The notes under the pieces were generated by a model. The model had not been told where the DNA came from. It saw nothing but the letters and a program-made list of their open reading frames with translations, and did not search any database. 62,893 nucleotides of DNA from Paludibacteraceae bacterium (GTDB taxonomy: Bacteria > Bacteroidota > Bacteroidia > Bacteroidales > Paludibacteraceae): assembly GCA_024401555.1 (NCBI GenBank), contig JAKSKV010000016.1:1-62893 (forward strand). The letters run 5' to 3'. This document shows, in pieces, positions 43,749-51,932 of the stretch; the first letter of the stretch is position 1, and each line of letters begins with the position of its first letter. Position numbers and translations under genes: made by a program.

Positions 43749-45251
43749 ATGAAAAAAGATGCCGAAAAGATAAAGAGCGCTGCCGAGTGGCAGGGCACAG
43801 ATAGATATGCGGGAATAGATTCTTATGAGAAGATTGAATTAAAGGCAGGTACACAAGTATGTGCGCTTATTTCATACGATAAGGAAGGGAAAATGAAACC
43901 ATGCGAATACCTATTCCCTAAAGAACAGTTGGATCAGGTTGGTAACGATGCTACTCAACTGAGTGAGAAGTTGCAAGTTAGGCCTTTCATTGATTCAATG
44001 CTGAAAAGTGGTTCTTATCGTAGTGAGGTAGCCATGTTTGAGTTAAAGAGAGATTTGGTGGTAGAGGGAGGTAAAATAGCTGAAAATACTTCCTATGGTG
44101 AAGGTGGTCTCACGCAGTATTATATCCCTGCTACAAAATTTTCCAACTATTTGGAGAATGGTACTTTAAAACATGCTAAGTTTGGTAAATCTTCCGAAGT
44201 ATTACTGTTGGATCATCTATCTCTTTCCGAAAAACAATGTAAGGAGATTGTCTCTAAACAGAATCAACTCCTGATGCGTCGTAACCTCTTTTGCCATCAA
44301 AAGGCCAAGTTAGATGCCATAGATATTATCCAAAATTCCCCGAATTCGACTGATGTGGTGAAAGCAGTAGAGAACCTGGAGAAATTGAATGGTCATATTT
44401 TTCAAATCAAAAAAGATTTGAGTGATTCTGTAAAGGCCATCGGTCCTGTTCGATCTCCGCTCTATGATTCCCTTAATAAGCAGTTGGCTGTTGAGATTAA
44501 GTACCGTGAAATGCATCCTGATACGTTGGTGTTAAGCAATGTGAAGTTGAAGGGTGAGGAGTCTCGTACTACCCAGGAGATTTTTGATAAAAGCAATCTC
44601 AATGTGGTGGTAATTGACCATGGACAGAGCAAAGTGGAAGAGATTTCCGAGAATCTTTTCAATAAGATGGATGGTTACAAACCTGAGAAAGAGTGGAATG
44701 ACATTGATGTAAAAGCACAGGGATTGGGGGAGGTGATGAACATCAACCAAATTAACCAACAAAGTAAGACATTGATGCAAGCCACGGAGCTGAGAATCCG
44801 TGATTTCTCCCAGGTGGAAACCATCGCGCTCCAAGGTTCGGATGGTAAAATGATGGAGTGTGCGCTCGCCTCCCATTTCACGGAAGCCTCTGTCCAGAAA
44901 ATTCAACAAGGCACGAATGGCGAGTTGACGGAGGCATTGGAGATGAAGGATGGTAGAGTGGCCAAACTCTATATGGAGGGCAACAGGGCACAGCTCTTTT
45001 TGTCCAAGGATAGGGTAGAGATGGAGCAACAGGTGAACCATCTTCCGATTGAGCAATCCGATAAAAAGTTGCTCCTCGCCGGTGGGGCCGTTATGTGTAA
45101 TAATATGCTGATGAAGATCGATGGTGAACTGAATGCGATTGTTCCGGCACCACGTGGTCCTATGGCGGGATGCGCGGCCAATATGTGTGTGGCGCCTACT
45201 GTCGTGAAGCATCATACGAAACCTAAAAAACGCAAAGGAATGTCGGTGTAG
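43749..45251 (+). CDS. Uncharacterised protein, possibly mobile-element-related
   Basis: 500 residues from the ATG at 43749. No signal peptide. The C-terminal portion (DKKLLLAGGAVMCNNMLMKIDGELNAIVP) weakly recalls the repeated domains of DUF3945-type proteins found on Bacteroidota mobile elements, but I cannot establish homology. It ends in a Cys-containing then basic tail (AGCAANMCVAP, KPKKRKGM). Second gene of a pair with the acidic protein upstream. Confidence 0.6.
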   Translation: MKKDAEKIKSAAEWQGTDRYAGIDSYEKIELKAGTQVCALISYDKEGKMKPCEYLFPKEQLDQVGNDATQLSEKLQVRPFIDSMLKSGSYRSEVAMFELKRDLVVEGGKIAENTSYGEGGLTQYYIPATKFSNYLENGTLKHAKFGKSSEVLLLDHLSLSEKQCKEIVSKQNQLLMRRNLFCHQKAKLDAIDIIQNSPNSTDVVKAVENLEKLNGHIFQIKKDLSDSVKAIGPVRSPLYDSLNKQLAVEIKYREMHPDTLVLSNVKLKGEESRTTQEIFDKSNLNVVVIDHGQSKVEEISENLFNKMDGYKPEKEWNDIDVKAQGLGEVMNINQINQQSKTLMQATELRIRDFSQVETIALQGSDGKMMECALASHFTEASVQKIQQGTNGELTEALEMKDGRVAKLYMEGNRAQLFLSKDRVEMEQQVNHLPIEQSDKKLLLAGGAVMCNNMLMKIDGELNAIVPAPRGPMAGCAANMCVAPTVVKHHTKPKKRKGMSV

Positions 45252-45381
45252 ATAATGGTTAGTGAGTAAGGATGATTCATCATCGAAGGAGGAGAGGGTA
45301 TCGATATGACAATTGATGCCCTCCCTTTTATTGTATATCCCCTTCATCTTTTGTAATTTCGCGTTGATAGAACAGAAGTAT

Positions 45382-45828
45382 ATGATGAGAAAGCAATATT
45401 TACTATTTATCCTCTTATTGGTATTCACAGGATGTAAGACCACCCAAAAGACGTCCCAGAAGGTGGTGGAGCGGACCTATGAGAATCCAGCGCTGTTGGA
45501 TAAGATGTGGGCGGTGACACAAATCAATGGCTCGGAATTGCAATATTCCAACCAAGCGGATGTCGCTTATCTTCTTTTTGACAAGAATTTGACAGTGAAG
45601 GGCTGCGGTGGGTGCAACAATTACAGCGGCAGGTACGATGTGAAGGGAGATAGTATTGTGATGGAAAGGGTAGGAGCGACCATGCGTCTTTGTCCTGACC
45701 AGGAGATTGAGGATGCTTTTTTCAAGGCAATGAATGAGGTTGTCACCTTCAAAGTGACCAAAGATAATCTGAAATTGTACGACAAGCGTAAAAAAGAGGT
45801 CATCAATGCGATGATCATCAAGGAGTGA
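45382..45828 (+). CDS. META-domain (HslJ-like) lipoprotein 1
   Basis: 148 residues from the ATG at 45382 (a second ATG follows directly). A lipoprotein signal ends LLLVFTGC, so the mature protein is lipid-anchored. The META domain has WAVTQINGSEL, GCGGCNNYSGRYDV and TMRLCPDQEIEDAFFKAM. The frame extends to 45313, but the extra residues are not family-like and the signal peptide sets the start. Members of the family are linked to heat-shock and envelope stress. It precedes a second META-domain gene by 49 nt. Confidence 0.85.
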   Translation: MMRKQYLLFILLLVFTGCKTTQKTSQKVVERTYENPALLDKMWAVTQINGSELQYSNQADVAYLLFDKNLTVKGCGGCNNYSGRYDVKGDSIVMERVGATMRLCPDQEIEDAFFKAMNEVVTFKVTKDNLKLYDKRKKEVINAMIIKE

Positions 45829-45877
45829 TGAGGGTGAGATTTTTTTGTATATTTGTGAAACTTAAATATTTATAAAA

Positions 45878-46339
45878 ATGAAGAAGTTATTTTACTCTAT
45901 GATGGTTTTGGGAGCTATGATGAGTTGTACTGCTCCTAAGAGTGACGCACCTGCATGCAATGCTGAGGCTGAGGCTGCCGATAGCGCTCAAGTGAATGTT
46001 TCATTGGTAGGTGGTGAATGGACAGTTGTTTCTGTTTTAGGAAACGAGGTGAAGGTGAATACGGACGCTATGCCGCTCTTCATGTTCAACGCTAACGACA
46101 CTGTAAACGGTGGAACTGGATGCAACAGATTCTTTGGTGCTTACAAGTTGGCAGGTGATAGCTTGTCATTCGGTGATGTAGCGTCAACCAAGATGATGTG
46201 CCCTGATATGGCTGTTGAGGATTCTTTGTTGAAGGCAATCCAACAAGTTGTTACCTATTCGATTGCTGACAGCACGCTTAGCATGAAGAATGCCGACAAC
46301 CAAGAGGTGATTGTTTGTACCCAAAAGGCCATCAAGTAA
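45878..46339 (+). CDS. META-domain (HslJ-like) lipoprotein 2
   Basis: 153 residues. Lipobox in VLGAMMSC at residues 9-16, then an Ala/Glu-rich linker and a META domain (GEWTVVSVLGNEV, GGTGCNRFFGAYKL, TKMMCPDMAVEDSLLKAI). Paralogous to the preceding protein. TATATTTG about 30 nt above the ATG suggests a separate promoter. T-rich codon use, as in frd, suggests good expression. Confidence 0.87.
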   Translation: MKKLFYSMMVLGAMMSCTAPKSDAPACNAEAEAADSAQVNVSLVGGEWTVVSVLGNEVKVNTDAMPLFMFNANDTVNGGTGCNRFFGAYKLAGDSLSFGDVASTKMMCPDMAVEDSLLKAIQQVVTYSIADSTLSMKNADNQEVIVCTQKAIK

Positions 46340-46472
46340 TTACTAAATCAAAATAAGCCCCTATTTCGATTTTCCAACGGTTAGACGGTAGAGAATATCA
46401 ACGAAAGGAGAAAGTCCGAAATTTCGCCTCTAAATAGGCTCATCGGGCGCTTTAATGTAATACTGACAAGAA

Positions 46473-46505
46473 AGCGAGATTACCCATTGGATAATCTCGC
46501 TTTTT
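46473..46505. terminator. Terminator between convergent genes
   Basis: Perfect 10-bp stem AGCGAGATTA / TAATCTCGCT with a 9-nt loop, followed by TTTT, between META lipoprotein 2 and repeat-protein copy B. Confidence 0.8.
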
Positions 46506-46547
46506 ATGTGTTATAACTATCTCTCAAACTGGTGTCAAAAAGCGTGG

Positions 46548-46889
46548 TTAGATAGCAGCACGGCCATCCATTCCCGCAGTCACATGGATGCTTGTCTCCG
46601 CGCCGCATGCTAATCCAGATGTAAGACCTTTCAGTCCTGCGCCACACACACTGGTCTTTGCACCCGCATCCATGCGCATAGCCACTTCCGCACCGCATTC
46701 AAATCCAGACGTAAGACCACTTAGTCCTGCTCCACACACACTGGTCTCTACGCCTGCCCTGGCATCTACCTTTTCAACACTTGCAACCTCTACTCTTGGA
46801 GTGTTTCCACCTAACTTAAATGCTGCTGCGTTAGTTACTGTCGCGAATGCGATCATTGCTACTACTGGAAAAAAGAATCTTGTTTTCAT
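46548..46889 (-). CDS. Secreted Cys/Gly-rich repeat protein, family copy B
   Basis: 113 residues. The first 51 residues are identical to copies A and C (signal peptide plus AAFKLGGNTPRVEVASVEKV). Then two module units with SVCGAGLSGL, ECGAEVAMRMD and ACGAE, and an end reading TAGMDGRAAI that matches copy F's end better than A's. This mixture suggests module exchange between copies. Own promoter cassette, terminator at its 3' side. Function unknown. Confidence 0.7.
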   Translation of the reverse strand: MKTRFFFPVVAMIAFATVTNAAAFKLGGNTPRVEVASVEKVDARAGVETSVCGAGLSGLTSGFECGAEVAMRMDAGAKTSVCGAGLKGLTSGLACGAETSIHVTAGMDGRAAI

Positions 46890-47095
46890 ATCTTTAAAAT
46901 TTAATTGTTAATAATCTTTTTTGCTGTCGTCGGGGTTGTTGTTCGTTCCCGTTGACAATGCAAAGGTAGGGCAAGCTCCGGGGGGAATACGGACAGAAAA
47001 GGAAAAGCGTGCGGACAGTTTGTGAACTTCACATTTTGTACGTTTTCATGAATTGTACATTGGGTTAAATCTTTGGGTATAAGGTAGATATGAAA
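46890..47095 (-). promoter_or_regulatory. Conserved promoter cassette, copy B
   Basis: Minus strand: GTGAAGTTCAC (47022-47032), CTGTCCG (47012-47018 and 46990-46996), TACCTTTG (46961-46968), then the shared AT-rich leader to the ATG at 46889. Similarity to copies E and F extends outward to about 47090 (GGGTTAAATCTTTGGGTATA). Confidence 0.75.
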
Positions 47096-47172
47096 AATAT
47101 TGCAGATCGGTTCTTTGTCTATGGTTGCGGTTGTTTTGCATAGTTTGTAATTTTAACAATAAATAGCAAAGT

Positions 47173-47203
47173 TTTGTGAATGAGGCTCTATTGCCTATAT
47201 TTG
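47173..47203 (+). promoter_or_regulatory. Consensus promoter of the 47230 gene
   Basis: TTTG (47173-47176), exactly 19 nt, then TATATTTG (47196-47203): a full match to the Bacteroidota consensus, 26 nt before the ATG. Confidence 0.8.
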
Positions 47204-47229
47204 CCGTATAACAAAAAATACAGAAAGGT

Positions 47230-48000
47230 ATGGGATGGGATGTCGTACAAATCGGGTTAAGGCATAATCTGCCAGTCAAGGATCCGTTCGCCACTGCGGA
47301 GGAGTGCTCCAAGCGGCTGAAGCGTAATATTATGCTAGTGGCGGATGACCTCTATCGGTATGACGAGAGGGACAATACGGTGAGCAGGACACATTCTAAC
47401 GGGGAAGTGGTATTGTCAAGGGTTAAATATGATGAGACGGACAATTACCTGAAACTGATAGCCGAGGATTACCAACAACGCCAGATTATCGAAAGGGTAG
47501 GCCTTGAGCAACTCAAGTTGGCTAACTTCCCGGATGGTTCGTACGAACAGTTCCTTGACCGCGATCACTACGCTCTTTACGAGTTTCTGGATGATGAATT
47601 TGATGTGATGATCTTTGAGGAAAACATAGACATCTCCGTTATCAGGGGAAGATGGTACCATTTTTACAGCTCGTTCGCCGAGGAAAATAAGGAAAGGCAT
47701 CCGGAATTGTTGAAGAAGAGGGAGGCCGTCCTGGAAAGGGCAAGGTTGTTCGGATGCGACCAAGTGATATATTGCGCTGACCAGGGGCCGACGGAGATGA
47801 TCCTTGATGCTATGGATAAGAAGGCCGATGAACTATTGGCCTATGTGAAGGAACGGAGGTACATTGACGATTGCAGTGAATCGGAAGAGGAGAAAGAGGT
47901 GTCCAGAGAGGGCCTTCACATCGATTTCTCGGAATTCGTCGACGGAGGATGGCGTTTAGGGGACGAAGAGTATATCAACGTGGTATTCGATAAGGTGTAA
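47230..48000 (+). CDS. Uncharacterised acidic cytosolic protein
   Basis: 256 residues, no signal peptide or membrane span, no recognised family. Acidic overall with a Glu-rich stretch (CSESEEEKEVS) near residue 215. Begins MGWDVVQIGLRHNLPVKDP, which has an enzyme- or effector-like look but no motif I can name. It has a strong consensus promoter and a terminator hairpin 54 nt after its stop. It uses more AGG and CGG codons than neighbouring housekeeping genes. It sits between two copies of the repeat-protein family, convergent with one. Confidence 0.65.
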   Translation: MGWDVVQIGLRHNLPVKDPFATAEECSKRLKRNIMLVADDLYRYDERDNTVSRTHSNGEVVLSRVKYDETDNYLKLIAEDYQQRQIIERVGLEQLKLANFPDGSYEQFLDRDHYALYEFLDDEFDVMIFEENIDISVIRGRWYHFYSSFAEENKERHPELLKKREAVLERARLFGCDQVIYCADQGPTEMILDAMDKKADELLAYVKERRYIDDCSESEEEKEVSREGLHIDFSEFVDGGWRLGDEEYINVVFDKV

Positions 48001-48054
48001 TAAAGGAAAGACCGTATCCCCAACGGGTAAATCATTTAACTCCCAAACAAACGA

Positions 48055-48091
48055 AGCGGACCTCGAAAGGATTTATCTTTCGGGGTCCGCT
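48055..48091. terminator. Terminator hairpin between convergent genes
   Basis: AGCGGACC and CGAAAG pair with CTTTCG and GGTCCGCT (one bulge) around a 7-nt loop. It is equivalent in place to the hairpins after copies A and F but different in sequence. Confidence 0.7.
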
Positions 48092-48119
48092 ATTTCTAAG
48101 TTGGTGTTATAAAGCGTAG

Positions 48120-48461
48120 TTAGATATCGATGCGGCTATCCACTCCAGCAACCACTTGGATTCCCTTCTCTGCGCCGCATTCAAATCCAGCCATAATACC
48201 CTTTTGTCCTGCTCCACACACACTGGTCTCTGCACCCGCATCCATACGGCGTGCCACTTCCGCACCGCATGCTAATCCAGACGTAAGACCACTTAGACTT
48301 GTTCCCAACACAGAGGTCTCTACGCCTGCCCTGGCATCTACCTTTTCAACACTTGCAACCTCTACTCTTGGAGTGTTTCCACCTAACTTAAATGCTGCTG
48401 CGTTAGTTACTGTCGCGAATGCGATCATTGCTACTACTGGAAAAAAGAATCTTGTTTTCAT
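48120..48461 (-). CDS. Secreted Cys/Gly-rich repeat protein, family copy C
   Basis: 113 residues. Constant N-terminal 51 residues, then TSVLGTSLSGL, ACGAEVARRMD, SVCGAGQKGIM and ECGAEKGIQ modules and the end VAGVDSRIDI, close to copy A's end. Upstream lie its promoter cassette and, divergently, hipBA. The whole block from here into hipB is duplicated at 60177-61318. Function unknown. Confidence 0.7.
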   Translation of the reverse strand: MKTRFFFPVVAMIAFATVTNAAAFKLGGNTPRVEVASVEKVDARAGVETSVLGTSLSGLTSGLACGAEVARRMDAGAETSVCGAGQKGIMAGFECGAEKGIQVVAGVDSRIDI

Positions 48462-48680
48462 ATCTTTAAAATTTAATTGTTAATAATCTTTTTTGCTGTC
48501 GCTGGGGTTGTTGTTCGTTCCCGTTGACAATGCAAAGGTAGGGTAAGCTTCGGGGGGAATACGGACAGAAAAGGAAAAGCGTGCGGACAGTTTGTGAACT
48601 TCACATTTTGTACGTTTTCACAGATTGTACATTATGTTAAATTACTGGTTATGAGGTAGATATAAAAATATCAATGATAC
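48462..48680 (-). promoter_or_regulatory. Conserved promoter cassette, copy C
   Basis: Minus strand: GTGAAGTTCAC (48594-48604), CTGTCCG (48584-48590 and 48562-48568), TACCTTTG (48533-48540). Same spacings as the other five copies. Sequence beyond about 48650 is shared only with copy F and leads into the hipB promoter. Confidence 0.75.
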
Positions 48681-48751
48681 AGAACTTGTCCCATCGCCTT
48701 TATCAGGCAGAGTCAAACCCTACATGATTCTATAAATAAAATCATCTTGAG

Positions 48752-48809
48752 ATGTCAGATTTGATATTTTATTCTTATTTTTGTGCGGTAGAATGTCAAT
48801 TTTGATATT
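48752..48809 (+). promoter_or_regulatory. Putative HipB operators and hipBA promoter (copy 1)
   Basis: Two direct repeats of ATGTCA-n3-TTGATATT, at 48752-48768 and 48793-48809, 41 bp apart. Each holds the imperfect palindrome TGTCA-N4-TGATA. The second directly precedes the hipB ATG. TATTTTTG between them (about 48777-48784) can serve as -7 box. The arrangement suits autorepression by HipB. Confidence 0.6.
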
Positions 48810-49163
48810 ATGGAGAACATCTATATGCTTTCAGATACGGAAATAACTAATAGGATTTCCGCAAAACTTAAAGAACTCAGGCTAAAGCAAAACATAACCC
48901 GTCAAGATATGGCTGTGAGTTCGGGACTTTCACTCTCTTCCATAGTACGAATGGAGGATGGCGATATAAAGTCATTCGACTCGTTCATCAGGATTTTAAG
49001 GACATTGGGCAAAATTGACGTGCTGTTGCCGCTGATAGAGGAAGAGCAGATAAGCCCGAATGAGTATTTCAAAATGGTGCAAGGCAATACGAAAAAGAAA
49101 CGTAAGCGAGCATCAAAGAGTAACCATATCAACATTAACGAGCAGGAGGATTCTGAATGGTAG
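48810..49163 (+). CDS. hipB: HipB-type antitoxin, XRE-family regulator
   Basis: 117 residues. Helix-turn-helix at residues 12-70 (LKELRLKQNITRQDMAVSSG, LSSIVRMEDG), then a basic linker (KKKRKRASKS) and an acidic tail. Overlaps hipA by 7 bp, the usual antitoxin-toxin coupling. HipB neutralises HipA and represses the operon. An identical copy lies at 60947-61300. Confidence 0.9.
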   Translation: MENIYMLSDTEITNRISAKLKELRLKQNITRQDMAVSSGLSLSSIVRMEDGDIKSFDSFIRILRTLGKIDVLLPLIEEEQISPNEYFKMVQGNTKKKRKRASKSNHININEQEDSEW

Positions 49164-50437
49164 ATGTAGCACGGGTAAAGATGTTTGGCAAGACCGTTGG
49201 GTATGTCAATTGGGACCCACAATATGGTGTGGCCAGATTTGAATATGATTCGGAGTTCGTAAGGAGTGGCATTCAGCCGTCGCCAATCCTTATGCCTGCG
49301 AGAGATGGTAGAATTTACAGTTTTAGAGATCTCAACCAAGACACTTTTAAGGGTCTTCCAGGTATGCTTGCAGACTCTTTGCCAGACACATATGGACGGG
49401 CTTTGTTCGACAAGTGGCTTTCATTGACAGGCAGGACGAGCGGAAACACCATAGAATCGCTTTGCTATATGGGCAAACGCTGTATGGGTGCTCTCGAATT
49501 CGAGCCAGCCATAGAAGGAGCTAACCAACCCGAACAGAAAATAGAGCTGGACAGCCTTGTTTCTGTAGCAAGAGAGGCACTTTCCGAGAAAGAGAGTTTT
49601 CAGACAAATATAAGTGACGACCAGAAATCCGCTATCGCAGAAATCCTCCGTTTAGGAACCTCTGCCGGAGGTCAGAGAGCCAAAGCAATTATAGCCTACA
49701 ATCAGGAGACGGGAGATGTCAGGTCTGGTCAGGTAGATGCCCCCAAAGGTTACGATTACTACCTGATCAAACTTGATGGAGTTTCTGCCACCGCTGGACT
49801 TAAGGAAACAGATAATTACGGAAGGCTTGAGTACTCTTTCGCCAAGTTGGTGCGAGCATGCGGAATAGATATGACCGAATGCTCGCTTATTGAGGAAAAT
49901 GGGAGGGCACACTTTCTTACCAAGCGCTTTGACCGAGTGGCGGGAGAGAAGGTTCATATGCAAACCCTTTGTGGTATTGCCCACTACGATTATCGGGTGT
50001 TGAGGGGCTATTCCTACGAACAGGCGTTCAATGTTATGCGCGGATTGAGATTGTCATACCAAGAAGCGCAGGAGATGTTTCGAAGAGTTGTATTCAATGT
50101 AATTGTCAGAAACCAAGATGACCACACAAAAAACATATCGTTTCTGATGGACAAGCAAGGGAGGTGGAGACTATCTCCTGCCTATGACATGGGGTATGCA
50201 TACAATCCTGCTGGAGCATGGACTTCTGCGCACCAAATGTCTGTGAATGGCAAATATGACGACATTACTCGAACTGATTTAATGGAACTTGCTGCTCGCA
50301 ATAACATCCGCAATGCCGGTCAAATCATCAATGAAATAGGTGACACATGCGCAGGATGGGCTCAAATTGCCAAGGAATGCGATGTTCCTCAAAAAATGAT
50401 CGACAAAATCTTACCCAATATGCTTCTGTCGATATAA
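49157..50437 (+). CDS. hipA: HipA-type serine/threonine kinase toxin
   Basis: 426 residues. N-terminal couple_HipA region (VGYVNWDPQYGVARFEYD, GLPGMLADSLPDTYGRAL), glycine-rich loop TSAGGQRAKAI, and kinase motifs NQDDHTKN (catalytic Asp near residue 318) and SPAYDMG (metal Asp). In Escherichia coli HipA phosphorylates glutamyl-tRNA synthetase and induces dormancy. All key residues are intact, so this copy should be active and must be balanced by HipB. Confidence 0.92.
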   Translation: MVDVARVKMFGKTVGYVNWDPQYGVARFEYDSEFVRSGIQPSPILMPARDGRIYSFRDLNQDTFKGLPGMLADSLPDTYGRALFDKWLSLTGRTSGNTIESLCYMGKRCMGALEFEPAIEGANQPEQKIELDSLVSVAREALSEKESFQTNISDDQKSAIAEILRLGTSAGGQRAKAIIAYNQETGDVRSGQVDAPKGYDYYLIKLDGVSATAGLKETDNYGRLEYSFAKLVRACGIDMTECSLIEENGRAHFLTKRFDRVAGEKVHMQTLCGIAHYDYRVLRGYSYEQAFNVMRGLRLSYQEAQEMFRRVVFNVIVRNQDDHTKNISFLMDKQGRWRLSPAYDMGYAYNPAGAWTSAHQMSVNGKYDDITRTDLMELAARNNIRNAGQIINEIGDTCAGWAQIAKECDVPQKMIDKILPNMLLSI

Positions 50438-50444
50438 GAGCGAT

Positions 50445-50480
50445 ATAAAAACGGTAATTAATATTTATTGCCGTTTTTAT
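50445..50480 (+). terminator. Terminator of hipBA
   Basis: ATAAAAACGG ... CCGTTTTTAT: an inverted repeat of about 10 bp with an AT-rich loop, 10 nt after the hipA stop, with T residues on its 3' side. Confidence 0.75.
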
Positions 50481-50565
50481 ATACCTAAGACGTTGGAGTA
50501 GGGATCCACTTTTTGGGATTGATAAAATTAGGCGAGCCCCGAAAGTAGAAATACTTTCGGGGCTC
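50475..50565. repeat. Dispersed intergenic element with terminator hairpin (copy 2)
   Basis: Near-identical to 388-480, including TATATACCTAAGACGTTGG. It ends in a perfect stem GAGCCCCGAAAGT (50534-50546) / ACTTTCGGGGCTC (50553-50565) followed by TTTTA. It lies between convergent hipA and the FISUMP lipoprotein gene. Confidence 0.75.
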
Positions 50566-50604
50566 TTTTATTAGATTAAAAACCTCTCTTAATGCGCTTT
50601 GTTA

Positions 50605-51357
50605 TTACTTAACAGGACAAACGGCACGAACACAGTTACCATAGGTTCTTGGATAAGGGTCGGTGATATTACATTTATTTTCGTTTTCAGCGATGTCTAA
50701 AGCATAAGCACCATTGCCTGATTCATTGCACGTACTTGCCCAGTAGATACCATTCACGCCATTGCTCAAGCTTTTTTCGTCCCATCCTGCGGGCAAGAAG
50801 ATAGACTTTCCGTTCTTTGCTGTGATCTTACAGCCTCCTACGCCTTCGTAGGTAACCCACTCACTTGTGCAATTGGCGATCAACTCTTCATAATCACATC
50901 TTGTTGGAATTCTCCATGAACCGCCCAATTGAACGTGTGCCACATCATCCACCAAATCCAACACGTACTTACCGTCCGAGAAACCTTCGAATCCTACGTT
51001 ATTATTTTCATCGCTTGGCACATACTTGGTATATCCATCTGCTGATTCAGTTTCCTTGTAGTATGAGTAATCGCAACCAATAAAATTCTCTCTGGGCGAA
51101 GTCTCACCCCACGCATAAAGGTTACCGCGTGCCTCAATCTTATCGGCACCGACATTCATCGTTGCCCATAGGTTTCCACTTGGCAAACCAAGATCTACAT
51201 ACTCGACACCATTGGTTTCTCCAAATGTCGTGCACATTTCCATGCAAGTTTTATCTGTTTGCACTTGATCATCCTTGTTATCATCCTCCTTTTCACATGA
51301 CACAAATGATAACGATGCCACTAATGGCAACATAAAAAGTAAGAATCTCTTTTTCAT
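50605..51357 (-). CDS. FISUMP-domain lipoprotein
   Basis: 250 residues. Lipoprotein signal with Cys after SLSFVS (residue about 21), Asp/Lys-rich linker, then a Fibrobacter-succinogenes-major-paralogous (FISUMP) domain: YVDLGLPSGNLWATMNVGA, NLYAWGE, GSWRIPTRCDYEEL, GIYWAST and GNCVRAV. Surface lipoprotein of unknown role. It lies 92 nt downstream of a 48-residue membrane protein with a cassette promoter, and TACCTTTG recurs in the gap (about 51442-51449), so it may have its own start as well. Confidence 0.85.
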   Translation of the reverse strand: MKKRFLLFMLPLVASLSFVSCEKEDDNKDDQVQTDKTCMEMCTTFGETNGVEYVDLGLPSGNLWATMNVGADKIEARGNLYAWGETSPRENFIGCDYSYYKETESADGYTKYVPSDENNNVGFEGFSDGKYVLDLVDDVAHVQLGGSWRIPTRCDYEELIANCTSEWVTYEGVGGCKITAKNGKSIFLPAGWDEKSLSNGVNGIYWASTCNESGNGAYALDIAENENKCNITDPYPRTYGNCVRAVCPVK

Positions 51358-51449
51358 TTTTGTTTGTTATTAAAAGTTAATAATATACACCTATAATTGA
51401 CAATCTCCCAATGATATTCGTTAACTGAGCGAAAAACGCTGCAAAGGTA

Positions 51450-51596
51450 CTAAAATAAGAGACATAGTAACAAGATAACCACCATATAAAAGGCTCCTAT
51501 GGCCAACATACATTTACGCATCTTAGGATCTGCGAAATCTTTTTGAGGGACATCCGTTGAATAGAATAATGTGTTATAAACTTGATTCGTCTTCAT
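51450..51596 (-). CDS. 48-residue single-span membrane protein (copy D)
   Basis: MKTNQVYNTLFYSTDV at the start, DPKMRKCML near residues 23-31, and a C-terminal hydrophobic span (AIGAFYMVVILLLCLLF). A paralogue of 47 residues lies at 57278-57421; the two differ by one in-frame codon deletion and mostly amino-acid-changing substitutions while the frame stays open, which supports real coding. Preceded by cassette promoter D. Probably an inner-membrane small protein; function unknown. Confidence 0.7.
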   Translation of the reverse strand: MKTNQVYNTLFYSTDVPQKDFADPKMRKCMLAIGAFYMVVILLLCLLF

Positions 51597-51775
51597 AACC
51601 TTAAAAATTTTAATTGTTAATATTCATATTTCATTATCGCCGGGGTTGTTGTTTCTTCCCGTTGACGATGCAAAGGTAGGGTAAGCTCCGGGGGTGCGAC
51701 GGACAGATGAGGAAAAGCGTGCGGACAGTTTGTGAACTTCACATTTTGTACGTTTTCACGGATTGTACATGCCTT
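51597..51775 (-). promoter_or_regulatory. Conserved promoter cassette, copy D
   Basis: Minus strand: GTGAAGTTCAC (51732-51742), CTGTCCG (51722-51728 and 51700-51706), TACCTTTG (51671-51678), all with the standard spacings. The leader carries TATTAACAATTAAAATTT before the 48-codon gene. Here the cassette drives a different gene family from copies A, B, C and F. Confidence 0.75.
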
Positions 51776-51868
51776 TTCGGTAGACAAGAAGAGACTCGAT
51801 AACAGCCTAATGCGCAATAACTTACACTAAATTTTATTGATGTGCATCCGAATTAATAAGATTGTAAT

Positions 51869-51876
51869 TAAATTTG
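51869..51876 (+). promoter_or_regulatory. -7 box of the 51933 lipoprotein gene
   Basis: TAAATTTG matches TAnnTTTG, 56 nt before the ATG. Confidence 0.5.
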
Positions 51877-51932
51877 CGCCCAAATCTATGACACGAAAAT
51901 TTCAGTTATACTCATGTAATTTTAATTCAGAT

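Noticed and set aside
45156-45166. CCACGTGG-like core as a fourth parS site
   Set aside because: Only the 8-bp core is present, inside a coding region; the outer bases do not match TGTTCCACGTGGAACA.
44532-45443. 303-codon minus-strand frame opposite the 43749 gene
   Set aside because: It is His- and Leu-rich with no motif and spans the end of one gene and the start of the next, as expected for a shadow frame.
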